A DNA stretch of 18,050 nt, from positions 1-18,050 of the forward strand of contig JACCXW010000450.1 of assembly GCA_013696785.1 (NCBI GenBank). Direction: 5' to 3'. Below the pieces are notes generated by a model. That model had not been told where the DNA came from and searched no databases. It was given only the letters and a program-made list of their open reading frames with translations. Of the stretch, positions 5,436 through 12,785 are shown piece by piece. The first letter of the stretch is position 1. The number at the start of each line of letters is the position of its first letter. A program made the translations under genes and the position numbers. Source of the stretch: Geodermatophilaceae bacterium. GTDB lineage: Bacteria > Actinomycetota > Actinomycetes > Mycobacteriales > Geodermatophilaceae.

Positions 5436-8420
5436 TCAGCCCACCGAATCCTCGGCGGCTAGGGCCCGAGCATCGTCGGGACGCTCAAAGGCTTCCGTCA
5501 GGGCCGCGCGCAGGTGCCACGCGTCGTGTCGCCAGGCAACCGCCCGGCCGAGAGCGCCGGCCCCGGCCGCGAGGCTCACATGGTCGGCGTCGGCGTCCGG
5601 CCACCAGTCCACGGGGCGATCCCCCGCCGTCAGCTCGCCGTGCAGGAGCACGTCGCCGGGTAACGACTCGATGCCGAGCCGCCGCGCGGCCAATGCGGCG
5701 CCGGGCACATCCCGCCACGCCGATGTCCGGTGCCATTGCGAGGTCACAGCAGCAGTAGCGAGTTCCGAGGCCAGCGGGAGGTCGAGCAGGTCGGCCACGG
5801 CTGCCACCGAGCGCCCAGCAGGCACAACCGCCCACACGTCGCCGGCGGGCAGGGTCACACCGTCCAGCAACGGCAACAGGTACGGCGCATCGAGCAGCAC
5901 AGCCCTATCGCGAGCAACAACCGCGCCGGTCGTGTCACGCACCGACGGCGGCGGGTCGACGTCGACGCCGTCCAAAGCCGTCGCCACACGGCCGTAGATC
6001 CCATCTAGTACGGCGGTCGGAACGGTTCGCTGTGCGTCCCCGAGTCGGGCCAGCAGGTCCAGGGCCGATTCCTCGTCGGCGAGCACGTCGTCCACTGAGG
6101 ACGGACACTTGAGGATGTCCGGCGCACTCGCCGGTGCCTCGTCGTACAGACCGCTCAGCTCGAGCGATCCGTTGTGACGCAGGCGATCCGGGCGCTGGCC
6201 GTCGAGCACGGGATGCGTCGAGAGCCACCACGTCGTGTACGCCGGCACCGTGGTCGACTGACCGCCGGGAAGGCCGATCCTGAGCGGGTCGAACACAGCT
6301 CGCGGCAAACCTGCGAGGAGTGCGAGGGCCTCCGGCCACCTATCGGCCCTGACCCGCTCCAGATCGCGGACTCCGAGTACGGCGCCGAGGACAGGCGGCA
6401 TGTCCAGCGGCGGCAGCCGGTCCTGGATCGCGTCGTACCAATCCTCGACGGCATCCAGGTCGAGATCCGCACCGAACTCGACATCGTCCACGCGTAGTAC
6501 CGAGAACGTCGACAGCACACCGACAGCCTCCAGCGCCGGCCTCTCCCAGCGCCGGGCAGCGGCCGGGTCGACAACACCCAGCGAGTCGTCGACCAGTACG
6601 TCGGCCAGCGACGAGCCGGCCAGCATCAACTCGCCGGCCGCACTCCATCCGCCCACGGCGTCCGGCAGCGCCAGGTCTGCCAGCCACGGGTGATCGTCGG
6701 TGGTCGCGCCCGCCGCCCTGACCAGCGCGAGCACGCCAGTGGCGATCGGCCCCGGATCCTCCTCGTCCAAGGACTCCTCGACCGCGGCTCGCACGGTCGG
6801 ATCGAGTAGTACCGCGGCAGCGGTGGCAGGTCGGGCACCGAGCCGTTCGAGCAGCGGATGCACGGCGGCCGGATCGACGAGTCGGAGTCCGAGCCCGGAC
6901 AGCTCGGCGGTGGGAAGCGCCGCGTCGGGCAGCAGCAGTCCGCGAGCGCCGTACGCCATCCGGCCGTCGGCAAGTGGCACGGGCAACGCGGCTAGTGCTT
7001 CACGGTCCTCCAGGGTGCCGAGCTCGGCCAACGCCGCATAGACGGCCGTCCACCAATCCGCTTGCCTGTCCACAGTGGACAGAAGCGCGACGACGTCGGC
7101 TACGGACAACCGCTGAATGCCGAGCGAGTCGAGCACCGCACCATCCCGGCGCACGGACCACGAGGCGGGCAGCAATCCGGGGACCACCCCGACAAGTGCT
7201 TCGACAAGCCCGTCGGACACGGGATCGAGCGCCGCAGCCCGTTCCGGGGGGACCCGCGCCCCGGCGGCGGTCGGCAGCCAGGTCGTCCGCCGCAGTTCGG
7301 TCAGGATGGCTCCGCACAGCGCCGCGTCCAGCTCCGCGGCTGCGAAACCCATGCGCGGGACGAGAGCCAGAACGGCCGGGTCGGGATCGAGCCGGCCGAG
7401 CAGCTCGCCGTACGCCGATGCGGCGCCGGCGACCAGATGGTCGGTCAACGGGCCCAAGGCGACATGACGTCGATCCGGTGCCAGCGGGAACGTCGCGATC
7501 AGCCGAACCGGCAACGACAGCGGCTCGTCGCTCGGCGTCGGCGCATGGACGACCTGTCGGCCGGGCAGCGGTGCCACCACACCGTCGTCCGCCGGGACCG
7601 CCCAGCAGACCGACCAGGCATTGCGCTCGCGTTCTTCCACCGGCCGCCCGGCCAGGACGTCGGCGGGCACGGACCCGGCGGCAGTCCCCAGCCTCCACCG
7701 TCGGCTGCGGCCGCCGTCGGTCAACTCGACCTCGTCGGGAGCCACGTCGATCCGGGTGAGCAGCCGGCCATCAACGTCGATCTCGCTCAGACCTGGAAGC
7801 GATAGCAGCAGATCCACGCTCAGTTCCGCGAGCTGACGACGTACCGCATCCTCCGCGCCCGCTCGCAGCGGCAGCCGGACCTCCGTGTCGAACCCCTCCG
7901 GTGGCCCTCCCGCGCAGCCGAATGGCAGCCGCAGCACCGGCACGGCTCCACCGCGGCGGGTCAGTTCGGCTGCCAGCGCTGGGATCGCCGAGACGAGTTC
8001 CTGGGTCCGGGCGCGGCTGAACTCGACGCACCCGGTGGTCGACAGGATCCGGGGACAGTCGCTGACAGCGAGGACAGCCGCGAACCCGACCCCGAACCGG
8101 CCCACGGTGGGCTCGTCACGTTTCGCCGAGGCACGCAGTGTCGCCAGTGCCTGGACACCATCCAGGTCAAGCGGGGTCCCGGTGTTCGCAGCGCAAAGTT
8201 CGCCCCCGGTGACCCGGAGCCGAAGCCGGCCCGGTCGACCCGCCCGGGCAGCGGCATCGACCGCGTTCTGCGCGAGTTCGATGATCAGTCGGTCCCGGTA
8301 GCCGCCGAGGGCCAGGTCCTCCTCGGCGTTTGCATCCTCGCGGAAGCGGGCCGGGGACGCGGCCCAGGAAGCCAGCACCCGCTCGCGGATCGTGGCTGCG
8401 CCGAACGGCTCGACGGGCAC
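5436..8420 (-). CDS. Sacsin/Hsp90-like GHKL ATPase, large conserved unknown
   Basis: This 994-residue protein has an N-terminal ATPase of the GHKL (Hsp90/gyrase/sacsin) fold and a long C-terminal region I cannot assign. ATP-site motifs are the N box ELAQNAVDAA (48-57, with the Mg-binding Asn52), ANTGTPLD (78-85, in the place of the usual DxGxG), ATLRASAKR (92-101) and GRFGVGFAAVL (107-117). In related actinobacterial genomes such proteins are annotated as sacsin N-terminal ATP-binding-like or Hsp90-like; a client or partner is not known. The start is GTG at 8420, 8 bp after the DUF3027 stop, so the two are one operon. The protein has only two lysines, K100 (in SAKR near the ATP lid) and one near residue 770. 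There is no signal peptide or membrane segment. Confidence 0.88.
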   Translation of the reverse strand: MPVEPFGAATIRERVLASWAASPARFREDANAEEDLALGGYRDRLIIELAQNAVDAAARAGRPGRLRLRVTGGELCAANTGTPLDLDGVQALATLRASAKRDEPTVGRFGVGFAAVLAVSDCPRILSTTGCVEFSRARTQELVSAIPALAAELTRRGGAVPVLRLPFGCAGGPPEGFDTEVRLPLRAGAEDAVRRQLAELSVDLLLSLPGLSEIDVDGRLLTRIDVAPDEVELTDGGRSRRWRLGTAAGSVPADVLAGRPVEERERNAWSVCWAVPADDGVVAPLPGRQVVHAPTPSDEPLSLPVRLIATFPLAPDRRHVALGPLTDHLVAGAASAYGELLGRLDPDPAVLALVPRMGFAAAELDAALCGAILTELRRTTWLPTAAGARVPPERAAALDPVSDGLVEALVGVVPGLLPASWSVRRDGAVLDSLGIQRLSVADVVALLSTVDRQADWWTAVYAALAELGTLEDREALAALPVPLADGRMAYGARGLLLPDAALPTAELSGLGLRLVDPAAVHPLLERLGARPATAAAVLLDPTVRAAVEESLDEEDPGPIATGVLALVRAAGATTDDHPWLADLALPDAVGGWSAAGELMLAGSSLADVLVDDSLGVVDPAAARRWERPALEAVGVLSTFSVLRVDDVEFGADLDLDAVEDWYDAIQDRLPPLDMPPVLGAVLGVRDLERVRADRWPEALALLAGLPRAVFDPLRIGLPGGQSTTVPAYTTWWLSTHPVLDGQRPDRLRHNGSLELSGLYDEAPASAPDILKCPSSVDDVLADEESALDLLARLGDAQRTVPTAVLDGIYGRVATALDGVDVDPPPSVRDTTGAVVARDRAVLLDAPYLLPLLDGVTLPAGDVWAVVPAGRSVAAVADLLDLPLASELATAAVTSQWHRTSAWRDVPGAALAARRLGIESLPGDVLLHGELTAGDRPVDWWPDADADHVSLAAGAGALGRAVAWRHDAWHLRAALTEAFERPDDARALAAEDSVG

Positions 8421-8428
8421 CGAACCGC

Positions 8429-9301
8429 TCAGGTCCGCTCGCCGTCGCTGCCGGTCTCGCCCGGGGCGTCATCGCTCCCGATGTCCACCGACGAGCTGTC
8501 CCGTGTCAGGTCGACGGGTTCGATCTCGGCGTCGAGGACGTCGTAGCGCTGGGTGTCGTAGCTGATCGCGGTGAGCGCCTCCGGCTCCGGCCCGACGACT
8601 GCCTCGGAGTGCCCGCCGCAGCCGTACTGCACCGCGACCACGTGACCGTCACTCGGTGAGTACTCGTTGCCGCAGACTCCGAGCACGGCCCGCAGAGACC
8701 CTTCCAGCTGCAGGTAGAAGCCGCAGCTGCCGCACGGTCCGGGGGCCTGCCTGGCCATCGGGCTGAGCGGCCCGGTCGGCCCGTCATGCCAGCGCTCGGC
8801 GGCGTCGACCCGGCCCGGTCGCGACATCACCCGGACCCGGCCGAGGCCCAACTCGAGAGCTACGTCGTCCACCGCCGGGTCGCCGCTCGCGACGTACGCC
8901 GGAACCAACCGGTCGTCGTCAGGCGCAGTGGGCAGCAGGTCGCCGACCCCTAGATCACCTGCTTGCAGCCGCTCGCTCCACGGCACCCATGGCGGCGGCA
9001 GGAGCGCGTGGTCCCCCGGTTGCAGCACGACCTCGTCGATGGTGACCCGGTCGTCGCCGACCAGCCGGGTCACCGTCACCGTCCAGCACCATCCCGCGTA
9101 CGCAGCGGCGGTGCAGTCGAAGAGGTGGTCGGCGACCGGCGCCGAGGCGTCCGGCTCGGACACCCCCAAGCAGCCTCGGTAGGCACCGACCTGGTCGGGC
9201 GAGGACTCCTGCTCGGCGGCGCGGCGGGCAAGATCGACCACCTCGGCGAGGACGGGATCGGGGGCCAGGACGGGCCGCTCGTCGGTCGCGTTCAGATTCA
9301 C
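8429..9301 (-). CDS. DUF3027 protein with Cys/His cluster
   Basis: This is a conserved actinobacterial protein of unknown function, 290 residues from GTG at 9301. The signature stretch PPPWVPWSERLQAGDLGVGD (102-121) is typical of DUF3027. A likely metal site is formed by GPCGSCGFY (Cys190, Cys193), GVCGNEYSPSDG (Cys210) and GCGGHSE (Cys228, His231). The C-terminal 50 residues are acidic and Ser-rich. The GTG at 9301 is preferred over an upstream start at 9379 because GGGGGAGGA lies just before it and the longer form would run through the divergent promoter region. The gene is followed after 8 bp by the GHKL ATPase and is divergent from the MFS gene. It contains no lysine, and no function can be assigned. 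Confidence 0.88.
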   Translation of the reverse strand: MNLNATDERPVLAPDPVLAEVVDLARRAAEQESSPDQVGAYRGCLGVSEPDASAPVADHLFDCTAAAYAGWCWTVTVTRLVGDDRVTIDEVVLQPGDHALLPPPWVPWSERLQAGDLGVGDLLPTAPDDDRLVPAYVASGDPAVDDVALELGLGRVRVMSRPGRVDAAERWHDGPTGPLSPMARQAPGPCGSCGFYLQLEGSLRAVLGVCGNEYSPSDGHVVAVQYGCGGHSEAVVGPEPEALTAISYDTQRYDVLDAEIEPVDLTRDSSSVDIGSDDAPGETGSDGERT

Positions 9302-9413
9302 GTGATCATCCTCCCCCATCGTCCGCGTCGCGGGCGAAGTCGGACCCAGCCGGTAGCAGGCGGAGCAGACGAAGCTCACGCCAACGGTCGGTGCCGTGAG
9401 GCAGGATGATCCC
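9302..9413. promoter_or_regulatory. Divergent control region, DUF3027/ATPase versus MFS/lipoprotein
   Basis: This 112-bp region separates two divergent operons. Both ends carry almost the same start cassette: AGGATGATCACGTG (minus, 9312-9299) and AGGATGATCCCGTG (plus, 9403-9416), 13 of 14 identical, each ending in the GTG start. No convincing -35/-10 pair was found by eye for either side. Confidence 0.5.
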
Positions 9414-10934
9414 GTGAGTTCGCCCGGTTCCCGTGGCCCGCTGCCCCCGGGGGGACAGCGGCCTCAGAGCCGCAACAACGGACGCTCGCACGGCCCGGAG
9501 GCCACTCAGCCACAGCCCGGACTGCCATTTGACCGCCCACCCCAGGTCGGCCCGGCGCGCGGTCGCCGGCTCGCTCGCCGGCGGGGTCCGCAGACCGACA
9601 TCATGGTGCCGTCGAAGATCACGGTCACCCGCGTGGCCGCCGCTCTGACTCGGCATCTGACGTCGACCGCCGTACGCCGGATCAACGCGGCCAGCCGTGC
9701 GGACGGGGCCGGTGAGTCCGGACTCACCGGTCTGATCTGGACGCACGCGCTCAACGTCGCGGGCGACGCGCTCATCGCCGTGTCTCTGGCCGGAACGCTG
9801 TTCTTCGCAGCCGCGGCGGGAGAGCAGCGGACGAACGTCGCGCTCTACCTGGTCGTGACGATGGCGCCGTTCGCGATCGTCGCCCCCATCATCGGCCCGG
9901 CGTTGGACCGACTGCAGAAAGGTCGCCGCCTGGCGCTGGCGGCCACGATGGGCGGGCGGGCGATCCTGGCCGCGATCATGGCGGCCAACTTCGACAACTT
10001 CGCCCTGTACCCGGCCGCTTTCGGCGCACTGGTTCTGTCCAAGGCGTACGGCGTACTGCGCGGTGCCGTCGTCCCCCGCGTGCTGCCCGGTGAGATGACC
10101 TTGGTGACGGCGAACTCGCGGCTGTCCATCTTCGGCCTTCTCACCGGCGGGGTCTCAGCCGGCATCGGCGCCGGAGTCGCCGCGCTGCTGGGCTTCGGCT
10201 GGGAGCTGGCGGTGGCCGTTGCGGTGTTCGTGGCCGCGGGTGTCCTTGCGCTTCGGCTGCCGGCGCATGTCGACCACTCCGAGGGCGAGCTCCCGGCCGC
10301 CGTATTGACGCCCGGTGCGGCGGGGGCGCTCACCGGCAGGGGCCGGCGCTCCCTCGGCATCCGTGTCATCACCGCCCTGCGTGGGGTCGCCGCTCTGCGC
10401 GGACTGGCGGGCTTCCTGACGATCTTCTCGCCGTTCCTGGTGCAGGGCACGGTCGGCGGGGTCGAGGGCACGTTCGCCCTGGGCGCGATCGCCGGCGGCG
10501 CAGGGATCGGCAGCTTCATCGGTACCGCCATCGGCGCCCGGATCCGCTTGCCCAAGCCCGACGTCGTCGTACTCGTCCTGACCGGGATCGCCGCGACCGC
10601 GTGTCTGATCGCCGCTTTCACCTTCAGCATCCCGACGATGGTGGTGGTCGCCCTCGTCGCGGGTGTCACCAACGCGCTCGGCAAGCACAATCTCGACGCC
10701 ATCATCCAGCGTGACGTGCCTGAGACCTTGCGCTCGTCGGCGTTCGCTCGCTCGGAGACGCTGCTCCAGATCACCTGGGTGTTCGGCGGTGCGGTCGCAA
10801 TCTCCTTGCCTCTGATCGGATGGATTGCGTTCACCGTGGCGGCCTCGCTGATAGTCACCGCCGCCACGTTCACCCTCATCGGCAGCAGGATCCGGCCGAG
10901 AAAGGCCTCGGCGGCCAGCGGCCAGCCCTCGTGA
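9414..10934 (+). CDS. MFS transporter with long hydrophilic N-terminus
   Basis: This 506-residue membrane transporter begins with about 105 hydrophilic, Pro/Arg/Gly-rich residues before the first helix (THALNVAGDALIAVSLAGTLFF, starting near 110). About twelve hydrophobic segments follow, with GPALDRLQKGRR in the motif-A position. The start is GTG at 9414 with AGGA 7 nt upstream; ATG at 9603 would give a form without most of the tail. I recall a mycobacterial homologue, Rv0876c, in the same neighbourhood as a lipoprotein, a DUF3027 protein and cspB. The stop overlaps the DUF2771 lipoprotein start as GTGA, so transporter and lipoprotein are coupled and may act together. The substrate is unknown. 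It is divergent from DUF3027. Confidence 0.88.
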   Translation: MSSPGSRGPLPPGGQRPQSRNNGRSHGPEATQPQPGLPFDRPPQVGPARGRRLARRRGPQTDIMVPSKITVTRVAAALTRHLTSTAVRRINAASRADGAGESGLTGLIWTHALNVAGDALIAVSLAGTLFFAAAAGEQRTNVALYLVVTMAPFAIVAPIIGPALDRLQKGRRLALAATMGGRAILAAIMAANFDNFALYPAAFGALVLSKAYGVLRGAVVPRVLPGEMTLVTANSRLSIFGLLTGGVSAGIGAGVAALLGFGWELAVAVAVFVAAGVLALRLPAHVDHSEGELPAAVLTPGAAGALTGRGRRSLGIRVITALRGVAALRGLAGFLTIFSPFLVQGTVGGVEGTFALGAIAGGAGIGSFIGTAIGARIRLPKPDVVVLVLTGIAATACLIAAFTFSIPTMVVVALVAGVTNALGKHNLDAIIQRDVPETLRSSAFARSETLLQITWVFGGAVAISLPLIGWIAFTVAASLIVTAATFTLIGSRIRPRKASAASGQPS

Positions 10935-11368
10935 GACCGGCGCACGGTGCGATCCTGCCGGTGCTCGTACTGCTCCTGACCGGCTGTTCCTCGCAGCCGG
11001 CGACGGTGACGGTGAGCGTCGGGACGCAGAGCCAGGAGCTGTCGCCGACGCAGTACTGCCTCGACGGCGAGCCTCGGTTCTATCCCGACGCCGAGCGGCC
11101 GGTGGTGCTCCGGGTCGCGCCGGGCGAGCCGATAACGATCGAGGTGTCGGCCGAACTCGCGGAATCGGGCTGGCAGGTGCAGATCTTCGACGAGACGCTG
11201 GAAGAGCAGATCGGTCAGGTCCCGGTGGGCAACGAGACGGTCTTCGACGACATCACGACGTCAGACGCGAGGCCCCCGGCGTACTTCCTGGTCGTCGTGC
11301 AGGACGCCGGATCGGACTGCGAGGGACTGTCCGGCGCCTGGCCGATCGGTTTCGTCCGCGAGCGCTGA
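10931..11368 (+). CDS. DUF2771 lipoprotein
   Basis: This 145-residue secreted lipoprotein starts at GTG 10931, overlapping the MFS stop by 4 bp. A short signal peptide (MRPAHGAILPVLVLLL) ends in the lipobox LLTG-C with the lipidated Cys at 19. The mature part is about 127 residues, beta-rich in appearance, with two further cysteines (in QYCLDGE and SDCEGLS) likely forming a disulfide. Family assignment to DUF2771 rests on the sequence pattern and on position between the MFS gene and cspB, where I recall DUF2771 members in Streptomyces and mycobacteria. It may serve as an extracytoplasmic partner of the coupled transporter. It ends 8 bp from the stop of convergent cspB. Confidence 0.85.
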   Translation: MRPAHGAILPVLVLLLTGCSSQPATVTVSVGTQSQELSPTQYCLDGEPRFYPDAERPVVLRVAPGEPITIEVSAELAESGWQVQIFDETLEEQIGQVPVGNETVFDDITTSDARPPAYFLVVVQDAGSDCEGLSGAWPIGFVRER

Positions 11369-11376
11369 CGGCAAAA

Positions 11377-11772
11377 TCAGGCGTCCAGGTCACCCGCGAC
11401 GGCGCGCAGCACGGTAGCCACCTTGCGGCCGACCTGCCGGTCCGGATAACGACCGCGCCGCAGCGTGTTGGACACATCGTCCAGCAGCTTGATGACGTCC
11501 TCGACGATGACGACCATCTCATCGGCGTCCTTGCGCTGCGCGGCGACGGTCGTCTGCACGATGGACGGCAACGGGTCGAGCACCCGCACCGAGAGCGCCT
11601 GCTCGCCGCGGCGGCCTTCGGCGACGCCGAACTCGACCCGCTGACCGGGCTTCAGCTCGGTCGTTCCGGACGGCAGCGCGTCCCGGTGCACGAACACGTC
11701 GCCACCGTCTTCACGGGAAAGGAAGCCGAAGCCCTTTTCCGCGCTGAACCACTTGACCTTGCCGCTGGGCAC
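11377..11772 (-). CDS. cspB: Cold shock domain protein with C-terminal extension, CspB-type
   Basis: This is a cytosolic nucleic-acid-binding protein of 131 residues. The cold shock domain (1-67) has SGKVKWFSAEKGFGFLSRED with RNP1 as KGFGFL (13-18) and RNP2 as DVFVH (25-29). The extra 60 residues (about 70-131) are predicted helical and are not in the 67-residue CspA type; the longer form matches the mycobacterial CspB (about 135 residues, from memory). GTG at 11772 was chosen because GAGGA lies 5 nt upstream and the domain begins directly after it. A perfect 10-bp stem-loop lies 33 bp upstream, between this gene and larE, and could terminate larE or structure the cspB leader. It converges with the DUF2771 gene. 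Confidence 0.92.
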   Translation of the reverse strand: MPSGKVKWFSAEKGFGFLSREDGGDVFVHRDALPSGTTELKPGQRVEFGVAEGRRGEQALSVRVLDPLPSIVQTTVAAQRKDADEMVVIVEDVIKLLDDVSNTLRRGRYPDRQVGRKVATVLRAVAGDLDA

Positions 11773-11805
11773 AGGAGTCCTCGCATCGCATTCGATAGAC
11801 CGAAA

Positions 11806-11836
11806 GAGGCACCTCCGCGCACGCGCGAGGTGCCTC
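11806..11836 (-). terminator. Perfect 10-bp stem-loop between larE and cspB
   Basis: GAGGCACCTC and GAGGTGCCTC flank an 11-nt GC-rich loop. Read on the minus strand the stem is followed by TTTCGG, a short T-run, so it looks like a rho-independent terminator for larE, whose stop is only 9 bp upstream. It also lies 33 bp before the cspB start and could form part of its leader RNA. Confidence 0.65.
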
Positions 11837-11845
11837 CAGTCCAGA

Positions 11846-12697
11846 TTAGTCCCTTTCGGCCTCAGCCCCCACCGGTAAACCGGAGAGGGCATCGTTCATC
11901 GAACCCGAGCGGAACTCGCGAAGCTCGACAGCGTCGAACTCGGCAACCGCGTCGAGGACATCCGGTCGGAGCTGGAGTACGCCGACCAGGTCTGCGCTGA
12001 CCTCGACCCGGGCCATACCGTGCCCGAGATCGCGCACCCGGAGGTCGCCGACCTGGTGCCCGTCCGCTGTCAAGGCGGTCCGGAGCGCGGCCTCGGCCCG
12101 CTCGACCCTGGACAGCAGCGCCGGGGTGATCTGGAGCCCGTAGGCGATCCGACTGGACAGGCAGGCGGCGGCCGGCTTGTCCCACGTCCGCAAACCCCAC
12201 TCCCGTGACGTGTCACGGATCTGCTGCTTGGTCAGACCGGCGTCTCGCAACGGTGCCTGCGCACCGCGCTCGGCCGCCGCCCGGATGCCGGGACGGAAGC
12301 CGGCGATCGCATCGTCGGCGTTCGTGCCTGTCAGTACCACCGCACCCAGATCGGCCGCGATGGGAGTCAGAGTGTCGAGCAGTTCGGCCTTGCAGAAATA
12401 GCAGCGGTCACCGCCGTTGGCCCGGTATCCCTCCCGGCTCAACTCGCCCGTGCGAGGAGTCAGGTGACGTACGCCGAGATCGGCCGCGAACTCGCCGGCC
12501 GCAGCAAGCTCGGTCATCGGAAGGCTGGGCGAGACCGCAGTCGCCGCCACGACACGACCGGTGCCGAGCGCTCGAACGGCCGCAGCGAGCAGGAACGCCG
12601 AGTCCGCCCCGCCGGAGAACGCCACCAGAACCGCGTCGAACTGGGTGAGCCTGCGGCGCAGTGCCCCGACCCGCTGCACTCGCACGCCCCAAGTCAC
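11846..12697 (-). CDS. larE: LarE-like ATP-dependent sulfur transferase
   Basis: This is a PP-loop pyrophosphatase of the LarE family, 283 residues. LarE adds sulfur to the nicotinate-derived precursor of the nickel-pincer (NPN) cofactor. The ATP loop is AFSGGADSAF (about 27-36), with GTNADD at 124-129. Three cysteines stand out: RCYFCK (Cys99, Cys102) and AACLSSRIAYG (Cys179). Cys179 is in the position of the sacrificial Cys176 of Lactiplantibacillus LarE; the added CxxC pair recalls LarE proteins that hold an iron-sulfur cluster. GTG at 12697 was chosen (TACCCT lies 7 nt upstream, no Shine-Dalgarno); GTG at 12685 is the alternative. No larB, larC or nickel-transport gene is in the window. 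It is divergent from the FG-GAP gene. Confidence 0.85.
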   Translation of the reverse strand: MTWGVRVQRVGALRRRLTQFDAVLVAFSGGADSAFLLAAAVRALGTGRVVAATAVSPSLPMTELAAAGEFAADLGVRHLTPRTGELSREGYRANGGDRCYFCKAELLDTLTPIAADLGAVVLTGTNADDAIAGFRPGIRAAAERGAQAPLRDAGLTKQQIRDTSREWGLRTWDKPAAACLSSRIAYGLQITPALLSRVERAEAALRTALTADGHQVGDLRVRDLGHGMARVEVSADLVGVLQLRPDVLDAVAEFDAVELREFRSGSMNDALSGLPVGAEAERD

Positions 12698-12710
12698 GCC
12701 GGTCAGGGTA
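12698..12710 (-). promoter_or_regulatory. Candidate -10 element of a leaderless larE transcript
   Basis: On the minus strand TACCCT (12710-12705) is followed by 7 nt (12704-12698) and the GTG at 12697. There is no ribosome-binding site between them. The -35 region at 17-18 nt is GC-only and unconvincing. The 88 bp between larE and the FG-GAP gene must hold both promoters; on the plus strand TAGGCT (12742-12747) is a possible -10. Confidence 0.35.
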
Positions 12711-12785
12711 CGGCGGCACAGGTGCCCGCGGCGGCTGGGGCTAGGCTCGGCGGCCGGACGACCGGGACGTGTGGGGGGCAAAGTG

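Noticed and set aside
9302..9379. A 26-residue N-terminal extension of the DUF3027 protein (including CSAC).
   Set aside because: It would run through the divergent promoter region, and a strong GGGGGAGGA ribosome site points to the GTG at 9301.
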